A DNA stretch of 64,000 bases from a bacterium (GCA_021845685.1 JAJZVN010000001.1:1-64000), one strand, 5' to 3'; counted from the stretch's first letter, positions 44,139 through 52,785 are shown. Notes: generated by a model not told the origin, from the sequence alone. Made by a program: numbers and translations.

Positions 44139-46694
44139 TCAGCCGCAGTCGGAATAGCCGCAATCTAAACATACCGTACATCCTTCCGCATGTTTAAGAT
44201 TTGAACCGCCGCATGAAGGACATGCGCCTCTAAATTGAGTATTTAACGCATCAGTATTATGATTATGGTTATTTAAATTATTTTCATTATTATTATCTTT
44301 GCCGTTATAATTATTATCGTTATTATTTTTCTTTATAATATCGGCATTTAAGCCGTCTTCTCCGCAGTTGCATTTTTTTAAATCCGCTATTTCTTTTAAA
44401 CTTTTTTCAAGAGCTTTACCTATCGCATCTGCACAGGAATAAATAATATTTTCTCCAAATCCGTATGGCTGATTACATCTTATTCCTTTTAACTGGCTTA
44501 TAATTTCTTCAGCGTCTATTCCTGAACGTAATGCCATACTGACCATTCTGCCTATAGACTCTGTTTGGCTCTGGGCACAGCCTCCGGATTTTCCTATGGA
44601 GTTAAAAATTTCAAAGGGAGCATTGTTTTCGTCTTTATTTATAGTTACGTACAAAGGTCCGCATCCCGTTACCATTTTGATTGTCACCCCATGAATAATA
44701 TCAGGTCTTTTTCTAGGTTCTATTAATATATGTTTTTTGTTACTTGTATCTTTATTATTTCTATTTTCATTTTCATTTTGTGTTTGCTGAGGCACGGATT
44801 TATTGGTTGTTAAAACCTGTTCCCGAGAACCGTCTCTATAAACTGTGATTCCTTTAAGGTTAAGATTATAAGCCTGCACATAAACTTCTTTAATATCTTC
44901 TTTAGTGGCGTTGTGAGGAAAATTAACTGTTTTACTAACGGCATTGTCGGTATATTTTTGAAATGCCGATTGTGTCAATACGTGCCATTTAGGCGTGATA
45001 TCATGGCTTGTAATAAAAACCGAGTTTAAATACTCAAATATTTTATATTCTTCTATTTTCTCCCCGTTTTTCTCATATAAGTTTTTAATTTCGGAAGATA
45101 TTTTAAAAGGTAAAGGATTATAATCTTTCCAATTTTTATATGCATTTTTATCAAACTTTCCTTCTTTTGCTATAAAATCTATTAATTCATTTGAAAAAAT
45201 ACCTAAATCGTTAAATTTATCTTTTAAATTTTTATCAATTTCTATTAATGACTGATTATCTAAAACATGTCTTTCGTAGCTTAAAGCAAATAAAGGCTCT
45301 ATGCCGCTTGAAGCGCCGCCTATAATGCTGATAGTTCCTGTCGGAGCAATTGTAGTAGTAGTTGCGTTCCGCATTGCTTTATATCCTTTTGTTTTCCATA
45401 TTGAATTATCGAAATTAGGAAAACTTCCGCGTATTTCCCCAAGTTCCTGAGATTTTGCTTTTGATTCTGTATTTATAAATTCCATTATTTTTTCTGCTGT
45501 TTGCAAAGCAATTTCGCTATTATACGGGATATCTAATTTAATCAATGTATCGGCATATCCCATAATGCCGAGCCCTATTTTTCTATTTGACAGAGTAGTT
45601 TCTTTTATTTTTTCAAGAGGATAATTATTTTTATCTATAACATTATCTAAAAAATGCGTAGCAATATGGACAGTTTTTCTTAAAGATTCCCAATCTATTA
45701 AATTAGCGTAATAATCGATATCTTTTAATCCGCTTATATTTATAGGATGTTTTTTTATAAATTTTCCAATGTTAATAGAACCTAAATTGCATGATTCATA
45801 AGGAATAAGCGGCTGTTCTCCGCAAGGATTTGTCGATTCAATTAAGCCGGCAGAAGGGACAGGATTAAATTTATTTATTCTGTCTATAAATATTATGCCC
45901 GGTTCCCCGCTTTTCCATGCCAATTCTACTATCGTATCAAATACCTCTCCTGCATTGAGATATTTTACTATTTCTTTGCTTCTTGGATTGACAAGCGGAT
46001 ATTCTTCGTTTTTTAACGCTTTATCTATAAAATCTTCCGTGATTGCAACAGATATATTAAAATTGTTAAGCTTTGAAGTATCCTTTTTAGAGGTTATAAA
46101 ATCCATAATATCAGGATGGTCAACATTAAGTATTCCCATATTGGCGCCTCTTCTAGTTCCTCCTTGTTTAACGGCTTCGGTAGCCGCATTAAATACCTGC
46201 ATAAATGAAACAGGGCCGCTTGATACTCCTTTTGTCGAATGGACAACATCATTCTTTGGTCTTAACCTTGAAAATGAAAATCCCGTCCCCCCACCGCTTT
46301 GATGAATAAGAGCGGTATTTTTTAATGTTTCAAATATTGATCCCATAGAATCTTCTATGGGAAGCACAAAACATGCAGATAATTGCTGCAGCGGTCTGCC
46401 TGCGTTCATTAAAGTAGGAGAATTGGGAAGAAATCGCAAATTAGTCATTTCATCATAAAAATCAGATTTTAATTTTTCAACCTGTTCCTTTGATGATTTA
46501 TAATTATAATCGGCTTCTGAAATATTACTTGATACCCTTTCAAACATTCCTGAAATATTTTCAATTATAAAACCGTTTGTATCTTTTGCGAGATATCGTT
46601 TTTTTAAAACCGTTACGGCATTTTCACTAAAATTTTTTGTTAGATTATCTTTTTCGAGATTTATTTTTAAATCAATCGGTTTTTTAATGCTCAT
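44139..46694 (-). CDS. nrdJ: adenosylcobalamin-dependent (class II) ribonucleotide reductase
   Basis: This enzyme reduces ribonucleotides to deoxyribonucleotides using coenzyme B12, so it works with or without oxygen. FLPNSPTLMNAGRPLQQLSACF, QSGGGTGFSFSRLRP, NPCGEQPLIPYESCNLGSIN (active-site Cys) and NATTTTIAPTGTISIIGGAS are all class II landmarks. The C-terminus has an Asn/Asp-rich spacer and then a Cys-rich zinc-like tail (CPSCGGSNLKHAEGC, CLDCG), as in long NrdJ forms. Length is 851 aa. It has its own upstream promoter with a MITE in the leader, and no nrdR or second subunit nearby. Confidence 0.95.
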   Translation of the reverse strand: MSIKKPIDLKINLEKDNLTKNFSENAVTVLKKRYLAKDTNGFIIENISGMFERVSSNISEADYNYKSSKEQVEKLKSDFYDEMTNLRFLPNSPTLMNAGRPLQQLSACFVLPIEDSMGSIFETLKNTALIHQSGGGTGFSFSRLRPKNDVVHSTKGVSSGPVSFMQVFNAATEAVKQGGTRRGANMGILNVDHPDIMDFITSKKDTSKLNNFNISVAITEDFIDKALKNEEYPLVNPRSKEIVKYLNAGEVFDTIVELAWKSGEPGIIFIDRINKFNPVPSAGLIESTNPCGEQPLIPYESCNLGSINIGKFIKKHPINISGLKDIDYYANLIDWESLRKTVHIATHFLDNVIDKNNYPLEKIKETTLSNRKIGLGIMGYADTLIKLDIPYNSEIALQTAEKIMEFINTESKAKSQELGEIRGSFPNFDNSIWKTKGYKAMRNATTTTIAPTGTISIIGGASSGIEPLFALSYERHVLDNQSLIEIDKNLKDKFNDLGIFSNELIDFIAKEGKFDKNAYKNWKDYNPLPFKISSEIKNLYEKNGEKIEEYKIFEYLNSVFITSHDITPKWHVLTQSAFQKYTDNAVSKTVNFPHNATKEDIKEVYVQAYNLNLKGITVYRDGSREQVLTTNKSVPQQTQNENENRNNKDTSNKKHILIEPRKRPDIIHGVTIKMVTGCGPLYVTINKDENNAPFEIFNSIGKSGGCAQSQTESIGRMVSMALRSGIDAEEIISQLKGIRCNQPYGFGENIIYSCADAIGKALEKSLKEIADLKKCNCGEDGLNADIIKKNNNDNNYNGKDNNNENNLNNHNHNTDALNTQFRGACPSCGGSNLKHAEGCTVCLDCGYSDCG

Positions 46695-46747
46695 TTAAAC
46701 ACCTTATTTTTTAAAGTTAAATTAAAATTATAATTAATAATACTTAA

Positions 46748-46909
46748 TTAAATCACCGTTAGAAATTATTAAAACTGATTCAGCATATGATAAATACTGG
46801 ATTCCCGCTTTCGCGGAAATGATACCAAACAGGTTAAAATTTAAACCTTCGCAAAGTCATTCCTGCGTTGGCAGGAATCCAGAAAAAGAAATTTCTAACG
46901 GTGATTTAA
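46748..46909. mobile_element. 162-bp MITE, copy 2, within the nrdJ leader
   Basis: It is identical in length to copy 1 at 42631 and differs at only a few positions. It has the same 20-nt terminal inverted repeats. The dRS3-like 20-mer is slightly decayed (one arm reads GGAAAT). The hairpin at 46859-46878 has loop GTTG where copy 1 has CAAC, its exact complement. It lies between the minus-strand nrdJ promoter and the nrdJ start, so it would be transcribed as a long hairpin in the 5' leader. Confidence 0.9.
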
Positions 46910-46959
46910 GGTTTATAATATTATTAAACAATATATAGCATTTTGTTGAAATTATTTAC

Positions 46960-46988
46960 AATATATAGTTATTATTTTTATTTGTCAA
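46960..46988 (-). promoter_or_regulatory. nrdJ promoter
   Basis: On the minus strand TTGACA (46988-46983), a 17-nt spacer and TATATT (46965-46960). This predicts a 5' leader of about 260 nt that contains the MITE. Confidence 0.65.
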
Positions 46989-47175
46989 TATATTTTTTAT
47001 AAACAATAATCATTGTAAATTTAGCTATAATAATTTATAATTGTAAGATAGTGAGATAATTTTATTTTTTATCATTAAAATTATAAATTATAAAATAAAA
47101 AATAAAAATATTAAAAAACTATAAAATAAAAATATTAAAAATAAAAAAATATAAAATAACATGAGGTGATTTTGT

Positions 47176-47304
47176 ATGCATACTTGGAGATGTGTAGTTT
47201 GCGGATATATATACTATGGAGAAACTCCGCCAGATGAATGTCCTGAATGCGGAGTCGACGGTTCTCAATTCGAAATGCTTCCAGATGAGGAAGTTCGTGT
47301 TTAA
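47176..47304 (+). CDS. rubredoxin-like mini-protein
   Basis: This is a 42-residue protein with two CxxC knuckles, CVVC (residues 6-9) and CPEC (22-25), plus the aromatic residues W4 and Y11/Y13/Y14. It matches the rubredoxin-type domain found at the C-terminus of rubrerythrins (WRCxxCGYIYxGxxPPxxCPxCG). It would bind one iron or zinc. It starts with ATG at 47176 behind GAGGTGA and ends with TAA. Stand-alone versions of this length serve as small electron carriers or zinc ribbons. No rubrerythrin helical domain is encoded nearby. Confidence 0.9.
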   Translation: MHTWRCVVCGYIYYGETPPDECPECGVDGSQFEMLPDEEVRV

Positions 47305-47573
47305 TTGATAATAATTATAATTTAATAAATTTATTTATTTAATAAATATGAATGTGTAAATATATGATATATGAATTAAATATAAATATAAATATAAATA
47401 TGGATGAATAAATTTATTTAAAGATATTTTTATTATTATTTATTATATTATAATATAGAATATCAAAGAGGTTCGTTCATATTTAATCAATAATAATTAT
47501 ATGTAATTAAATCAATTTATTTGTAATTGAATAAATTTATTTAAAATAAAATAAAAGAAAAATTAAATTTACT

Positions 47574-48275
47574 ATGATTAATAATTTTGGTATTTTAGCG
47601 CACATTTTAAATACTAACATAATCGTAAAACTTGTTCTTTTAATTCTTGCTTTTTTTTCTTTGACTTCATGGGCAATAATTTTTTATAAGCTTAGTTATT
47701 TTAATAAAGCAAAAAAAGAAAACAAAGAATTTATAGACATTTTTTGGGAATCTAAAAGATTAGATTATGTTATGTCTACAGTTAAAAATTTAGATTTTAG
47801 TCCTATTGCTGCCATGTTTGAATCAGCATATAAAGAATTAGTAAGTTTAAAGAAAATAGCTGCAGAATATAAAGACAAATCTTCTATAGAATATGACACT
47901 AAAATAAACGGTTCTCATTTAGTTGAAAGAGTTTTAAAAAAGTCACAGCTTTCTTCAATATCAAAATTAGAAATGTACTTACCGTTTCTTGCTACAACAG
48001 GTTCTATTACCCCGTTTATAGGTTTATTCGGAACGGTATGGGGTATTATGACGGCATTTGAAAGTATTCAAAAAGCAGGAACGGCAGGTCTTGCCGTTGT
48101 GGCTCCCGGCATAGCCGATTCGTTAGTGGCTACCGCGGCTGGACTTTTTGCCGCGATACCTGCCGTAATAGCATATAATTATTATACCAATAGGGTTAGA
48201 GTGCTCGTCAACGAGACGGATGATTTTGCATATGAATTTATGGCTATAGTAGAAAAGCAAATTTTAAAAGATTAA
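47574..48275 (+). CDS. tolQ: TolQ/ExbB family proton-channel protein
   Basis: This inner-membrane component of the Tol system forms the proton channel with TolR. There are three membrane segments: residues about 15-37 (VKLVLLILAFFSLTSWAIIF), about 140-165 in the ATTGSITPFIGLFGTVWG motif, and about 175-200. The conserved TGSITPFIGLFGTVWGIM and ADSLVATAAGLFAAIPAVIAYN segments are the family signature. Length 233 aa is normal. It is the first of five tol genes. No strong ribosome binding site is seen. Confidence 0.93.
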   Translation: MINNFGILAHILNTNIIVKLVLLILAFFSLTSWAIIFYKLSYFNKAKKENKEFIDIFWESKRLDYVMSTVKNLDFSPIAAMFESAYKELVSLKKIAAEYKDKSSIEYDTKINGSHLVERVLKKSQLSSISKLEMYLPFLATTGSITPFIGLFGTVWGIMTAFESIQKAGTAGLAVVAPGIADSLVATAAGLFAAIPAVIAYNYYTNRVRVLVNETDDFAYEFMAIVEKQILKD

Positions 48276-48374
48276 AATATAAAAATATAATAAAACAAAT
48301 AGTTTGTAATTTTATTTTCTAATATATTCTATTATGTTAAATTTTAAATTGTTAAAATAAATTTTATATAAGAA

Positions 48375-48827
48375 ATGTTTGCACAAAACAACAATAATAA
48401 TAAAGAAGGGAGAAACAATTTATCTTCAAACTATAAATTTATGTCTGAAATAAACATTACTCCGTTTGTTGATGTTATGCTTGTTCTCTTAGTTATATTT
48501 ATGGTTACGGCTCCTATGCTTGAACACGGTATAAAAGTTCATCTTCCTACCGCAGCTGCGCATGCTATAAAATCGCCGGAAAAAACTATCGTGGTTTCTA
48601 TAAACGGGTCAAGGGAAGTTTATATTAATGCGTTAAAGGTCGGTTTGCCCACTTTAACCTCAAAATTACGGGCTATTTATAAGAACAGAACTGATAAAGA
48701 AATTTTTTTAAAAGCCGATTCCTCCATTCCCTACGGTGTTGTTATTAGAGTTATGGCTGCGGTAAAAATGGCGGGTATAAGTAAGATTGGCATGGTAACT
48801 AAGAATCCTATATTAATAAAACGTTAA
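48375..48827 (+). CDS. tolR: TolR/ExbD family protein
   Basis: This single-pass inner-membrane protein pairs with TolQ. After an Asn-rich N-terminal tail comes EINITPFVDVMLVLLVIFMVTAPML, in which the Asp of FVDVML is the protonatable residue essential for function. A periplasmic domain follows, with the typical KADSSIPYGVVIRVMAAVKMAG ending. Length 150 aa is typical. It lies 99 nt after tolQ. Confidence 0.93.
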   Translation: MFAQNNNNNKEGRNNLSSNYKFMSEINITPFVDVMLVLLVIFMVTAPMLEHGIKVHLPTAAAHAIKSPEKTIVVSINGSREVYINALKVGLPTLTSKLRAIYKNRTDKEIFLKADSSIPYGVVIRVMAAVKMAGISKIGMVTKNPILIKR

Positions 48828-48949
48828 TCTATTTATTGCTAAAGTTTACGCAAAAGGAACGCAAGGCTAAACTGAAAATTAAGTATTAATAAAATGTTAA
48901 TTGATTTATTAAATTTGTTTTTTTAATATGGTTATTGATAATTATAATA

Positions 48950-49792
48950 ATGTATAATGATAATAAAGCTAAAGGAGTAGGAAAATATTATATTGTATCA
49001 TTTTTATTTCATGTGATTTTAATAGGTTTATTAATTTTTATTTCAATGAAATTTAAATCTAAAATTCAGTCATTAGGTTCAAAAGTGGTTGTTAGTGTAG
49101 TAAGCGCCGTTCCGGGGCCTTTGGCTTCGACAAAAACCTTAACGCATGCAATTAAAAAAAATACGGTTAAAAAGCATGTTGCTGTTAAGCCGGCAGTTAC
49201 TTCTGTTATTAACAATAAACATAATAAAGCTGTACCAAAAAAAACAATTACACCTGTGCCTAAAGTTAATAAGGCAATAATACCTGTTGCTAAATCAAAA
49301 TCATCAATGATTTATCCAAAAAAAACCGTTCATAAAATTAAAATTGTAAAGCCGCATCAAATTATTCCGTCTAAACCGGCTACTGTGCCTCAGCAGCAGG
49401 TAGCATCAAGCGTGTATTCGCATTTAAAATTAAAAAACGCTTACAGTAAATTGCAAAGCTCTCTAATTGCGGGCAATGTTCATAAATTTAGCGGTTATAT
49501 AAGTAAAATAACGTCTATAATTATTTCAAATTTTAATATTCCTTTATCGCAGTATTTGCATTTTAAATCTATAATTGCTTTTAAAATAACGAAAAGCGGC
49601 TTAGTATATAATGTCAGACTTGTAAAATCGTCCGGTAGCGGCTATTTTGACGCGCAGTCTATTGCGGCTGTAAAATCGTCGGCTCCGCTGCCTTTTCCGC
49701 CGCGCGGGTTTATGGCTTACATGAATTCAGAAAATGACAATAATGGAGTTTTAGCAATTTTTTATCCCAAAGAAATATTGAAAAGTGAATAA
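48950..49792 (+). CDS. tolA: TolA/TonB-like periplasm-spanning protein
   Basis: One N-terminal membrane helix (about residues 14-32, VSFLFHVILIGLLIF) is followed by a long Lys/Pro/Val-rich periplasmic stalk (VPKKTITPVPKVNK and similar). A C-terminal TonB/TolA domain follows, with FKITKSGLVYNVRLVKSSGSGYFD. The stalk is TonB-like (Pro/Lys) rather than the Ala/Lys helix of E. coli TolA, so only gene order makes it TolA. The frame is open from a TTG 15 nt earlier, but the ATG at 48950 is preferred. Length is 280 aa. It would transmit energy from TolQR to TolB and the outer membrane. Confidence 0.82.
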   Translation: MYNDNKAKGVGKYYIVSFLFHVILIGLLIFISMKFKSKIQSLGSKVVVSVVSAVPGPLASTKTLTHAIKKNTVKKHVAVKPAVTSVINNKHNKAVPKKTITPVPKVNKAIIPVAKSKSSMIYPKKTVHKIKIVKPHQIIPSKPATVPQQQVASSVYSHLKLKNAYSKLQSSLIAGNVHKFSGYISKITSIIISNFNIPLSQYLHFKSIIAFKITKSGLVYNVRLVKSSGSGYFDAQSIAAVKSSAPLPFPPRGFMAYMNSENDNNGVLAIFYPKEILKSE

Positions 49793-50179
49793 AATATTTA
49801 TATTTTTCTAATAAATAAAGTATAATGCTAAATAAAAATACTTATTAAGAATAAACAAAAGTACTTATATAAAAATACTTATTAAGAATAAATTAAGAAT
49901 AAACAAAATTACTTATATAAAAATACTTATTAAGAATAAATTAAGAATAAACAAAATTACTTATATAAAAATATTAATTCAACTAATTAAAAATCAATAA
50001 AAATAAAATTAAATAAAAATTAAATATTATTAATAATGATGAATTAACGCTTATATATTTTTAACTATCATTGCCGAGAAGTCCCCTTCCGTAAATGAGG
50101 GGTGGTTCACTAGTTCTATATATAATATATAATATTTTATATATTAAAAATATCATAAATAAATAATTAATTTAAAATT
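49793..50179. repeat. tolA-tolB intergenic region with 48-nt tandem array
   Basis: The 387-nt gap inside the tol cluster has a tandem array with units at 49834-49870 (37 nt), 49871-49918 and 49919-49966 (48 nt each, identical). The first unit lacks an 11-nt internal block. An IS200/IS605-like hairpin follows at 50072-50115. The rest is AT-rich. Confidence 0.88.
50072..50115. mobile_element. possible IS200/IS605-type end (solo hairpin)
   Basis: The sequence GCCGAGAAGTCCCC followed by TTCCGTAAATGAGGGG folds into a CCCC/GGGG hairpin at 50083-50102. Read on the minus strand it is CCCCTCATTTACGGAAGGGG followed by ACTTCTCGGC. This resembles the subterminal hairpins and flanks often found at IS200/IS605 element ends or derived palindromic elements. 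No transposase or TnpB gene is present. The resemblance is from memory of the family and is not proven. Confidence 0.45.
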
Positions 50180-51649
50180 ATGAAGACAAAGATGAAAGAG
50201 CAGAAAATATTTAAAAAATCAAACAAAAATAAAATTAATTTAAATATTTATAATCATTATAATGATTATAACAAAGGTAATTATAGCAGGAAATCTAGGT
50301 TTTTTTTAAATTATACAAAATTATTTTTATTTTTCTTATTTTCTTTTTGTTTTATTTTATATTTCTTTAAACCTTCAACTGCGGCAGCAAAAGTATATAT
50401 TAACATATATCAGGCAAGCATAAAAAAGATAAGAATTGCGGTACCCGGTTTTAAAAATTTAACAAAATATAAACAACATTCGTCTATTTCATCAAAATTG
50501 TCACATATAATCAGGCATGACCTTTCCGTTATCGGATATTTTCATATAGTAAATCCGCTAGCGTATCTTGAAAACCCGCAAGCTGCCCATATCAGAGCGT
50601 CTAAAATCAATTATTCTAATTGGACGGTATTAAACGCAGAGTATTTGATAAACGGTACTTATAAAGTTAAAGGCGATAATATTAAAATTAAAGCCAATCT
50701 CATCAGTATATATTCCCAAAAACTTTTATTCAGTGAAGTTTTAGAAGGCAGATTAAGTAATGACAGATACCTTGCAAACAAATTCGCCGATGCCGTCTTA
50801 AAATTTCTAACAGGAAAAAAAGGACCGTTTACTACAAAAGTTTTTTTTGTCGGCGAAAAAAATAATGTAAAAAATATATTTGAAATGGATTTCGGAGGAC
50901 ATAGAGTTAAAAGAATAACTAATAATCATTCAATCAATATATTCCCGTATCCTTCTCCCGACGGCAAAAAAGTTGCTTATATTTCTTTTAAAGACGGAAA
51001 TCCGGCAGTGTTTATAAAAAATTTAATTACAGGTCATACAAAAAAATTATATCTACCCGGTCCTGCAGATTTTGTGAGCTGGTCGCCAAACGGAAAAAAA
51101 CTATCTTTAGCCCTGACCCCGGGGCATTATAATACTCAGATATACACCGTTAATGCCGACGGAACGGACTTAAAAAGGCTTACAAATACATTCGGTATAA
51201 ATACTTCCCCGTCATATTCGCCAAACGGCAATAGAATAGTTTTTGTTTCCAACCGCGGCGGCGGGCCGCAAATATATGTAATGAACTCTGACGGTTCAAA
51301 TGTGCATATGATTTCTTTCAACGGCAGTGATTACAATAGCAGTCCTGAGTGGTCGCCAAACGGAAAAAAAATAGTTTTCACATCGTTTATCAACGGTGCT
51401 CTTCAAGTATCTATCATGGACCCTGACGGCAATAATGAACGGCAATTAACCGATACTCCTTACGGATGTCATCATCCTTCTTGGACTAGAGATTCCAGGA
51501 TAATATCTTTTGATACCGAATTTGGAGGCAGAGAAGAAATATATTTAATGGATACTACCGCAAGCGGAATTATGCCTTTAATGCCGCATATGTTTCCTGA
51601 GATGCAAAATTATTATAATCCTGCTTGGACGCTTAAATCAATTTATTAA
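50180..51649 (+). CDS. tolB: TolB beta-propeller protein
   Basis: This periplasmic Tol component binds Pal and outer-membrane proteins. A long basic Asn/Lys-rich N-terminus (about 50 residues) precedes the signal-peptide core (FFLFSFCFILYFF, cleavage near AAAKV). The N-terminal alpha/beta domain follows (AVPGFKN to about residue 210), then WD40-like TolB repeats (SPDGKKVAYIS, SPNGKKLSLA, SPNGNRIVFVSNRGG, SPNGKKIVFTS). Length is 489 aa versus about 430, the difference being the N-terminal extension. It lies 387 nt after tolA because of a repeat array. Confidence 0.92.
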   Translation: MKTKMKEQKIFKKSNKNKINLNIYNHYNDYNKGNYSRKSRFFLNYTKLFLFFLFSFCFILYFFKPSTAAAKVYINIYQASIKKIRIAVPGFKNLTKYKQHSSISSKLSHIIRHDLSVIGYFHIVNPLAYLENPQAAHIRASKINYSNWTVLNAEYLINGTYKVKGDNIKIKANLISIYSQKLLFSEVLEGRLSNDRYLANKFADAVLKFLTGKKGPFTTKVFFVGEKNNVKNIFEMDFGGHRVKRITNNHSINIFPYPSPDGKKVAYISFKDGNPAVFIKNLITGHTKKLYLPGPADFVSWSPNGKKLSLALTPGHYNTQIYTVNADGTDLKRLTNTFGINTSPSYSPNGNRIVFVSNRGGGPQIYVMNSDGSNVHMISFNGSDYNSSPEWSPNGKKIVFTSFINGALQVSIMDPDGNNERQLTDTPYGCHHPSWTRDSRIISFDTEFGGREEIYLMDTTASGIMPLMPHMFPEMQNYYNPAWTLKSIY

Positions 51650-51724
51650 TAATAATTTAATATTTTTTTATCATTTAAATTATGATATTATATAAATTAT
51701 ATAAATAATTATGAGGACTAAATT

Positions 51725-52615
51725 ATGCCAATAATAAAAGAAAGCAGTTTAAATAAAAAACATATTATTAATTACCTTAAAATTATTTCTTTACTGTTTG
51801 TGTTTATTTTTACATTTTCTTTTTTATTGTCGGGATGCGCCGAAATGGAACCTGATACAATACATCATCTGAAGATTCAGGTACGCAACTTAAATAAAAA
51901 GGTTGATAGCCTTTCGCAAAATTCAACAGATTCAGAGCAAGCTATTCATCAAGTCCGGTTAAATGTTGCAAATCAAGGTTCAAAAATTGAAAGTATAAAA
52001 TCCCATATGAGTGCATTATATGGAAAATATGAAATTATTTCGCATGATATGAAATTACTTAAAACAGAATTTAGAAATTATAGAATACTTGTAAATAAAG
52101 AATTAATAAAATTGCTTAAAAAGGAGAAGTTTAAATCTTCTGCTATATCAAAACAAAAAATAAGCATTAAAGTTCCTTCGAAACTTATAACGAGCAAAGT
52201 TAAAATTTTACCTAAAATTTCGGCAAAACAGCTTGCTGTTAAAAAATCTTTAAAAGAATACAATATAGCTAAATCTTACTACAATAAGGGCATATATCAA
52301 AAATCAATAATTTTATTTAAAAAATATTTAAAGAAATATCCTCAATCTAAAAAAGCAGGTAATGCAAATTATTATATAGCAGTTTCTAATTCTAAATTAA
52401 AAAATTATCCTATTTCAATTCTTGAATTTCATAAATTTACAAGACTTTATCCAAAAAACAAACACGTTCCTATGGCAATATATTTGCAGGGTTTAGGTTT
52501 TTCAAAACTGTCCGATCCTTCCGATGCCGTTATTTTATTTAAACAAGTTATATCAGATTACGGTTCTAGCAAGGCAGCGGCATTGTCTAAGGCGGCATTG
52601 AAAAAATTAGGTTAA
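51725..52615 (+). CDS. cpoB: CpoB/YbgF-like coiled-coil TPR lipoprotein
   Basis: This Tol-associated periplasmic protein coordinates peptidoglycan synthesis with outer-membrane constriction in E. coli. The signal peptide ends in a lipobox, LLSGC, so it is probably a lipoprotein, unlike E. coli CpoB. A coiled coil (about residues 45-110, HLKIQVRNLNKKVDSL) is followed by TPR units (YNIAKSYYNKGIYQKSI, YIAVSNSKLKNYPISILEF). Length is 296 aa. GAGG precedes the ATG. No pal gene lies between tolB and this gene, where it is normally found. The stop region is repeated twice downstream. Confidence 0.87.
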   Translation: MPIIKESSLNKKHIINYLKIISLLFVFIFTFSFLLSGCAEMEPDTIHHLKIQVRNLNKKVDSLSQNSTDSEQAIHQVRLNVANQGSKIESIKSHMSALYGKYEIISHDMKLLKTEFRNYRILVNKELIKLLKKEKFKSSAISKQKISIKVPSKLITSKVKILPKISAKQLAVKKSLKEYNIAKSYYNKGIYQKSIILFKKYLKKYPQSKKAGNANYYIAVSNSKLKNYPISILEFHKFTRLYPKNKHVPMAIYLQGLGFSKLSDPSDAVILFKQVISDYGSSKAAALSKAALKKLG

Positions 52616-52785
52616 AAAAAGATTATATATCAATAATATTCTAAGCCGTTATTCGTTATTATTGTAACGGCAAGTATTTAGGTTATGGTTAAAAAAAGAT
52701 TATATTATTATATATCAATAATATTCTAATAGTGAGTATCTGAATTGCTTGAAGGGAAAAAATTAGGTTAAAAAAATATTATCAA
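52603..52785. repeat. triplicated cpoB 3' end
   Basis: AAAAAATTAGGTTAAAAAAA, the last codons and stop of cpoB, is repeated in part at 52687 and again at 52758-52777, with steps of 77 and 79 nt measured at GGTTAAAAAAA. The first two copies continue identically through ATATATCAATAATATTCTAA. Between them lies the hairpin GCCGTTA/TAACGGC (52644-52670). The third copy overlaps the 3' end of panC on the opposite strand. Confidence 0.85.

Larger units (their letters stand above)
46695..47175. other. nrdJ-rubredoxin divergent intergenic region
   Basis: The 481-nt gap contains, from left to right, the MITE copy 2 (46748-46909), the nrdJ promoter on the minus strand (46960-46988), and a low-complexity block of AAAATA/AATATTAAAAA words at about 47085-47160 just before the rubredoxin gene. 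Nothing else is seen. Confidence 0.8.

Noticed and set aside
45895-46302. 135-codon open frame on the plus strand inside nrdJ
   Set aside because: It lies opposite the conserved catalytic domain of nrdJ and lacks a ribosome binding site.
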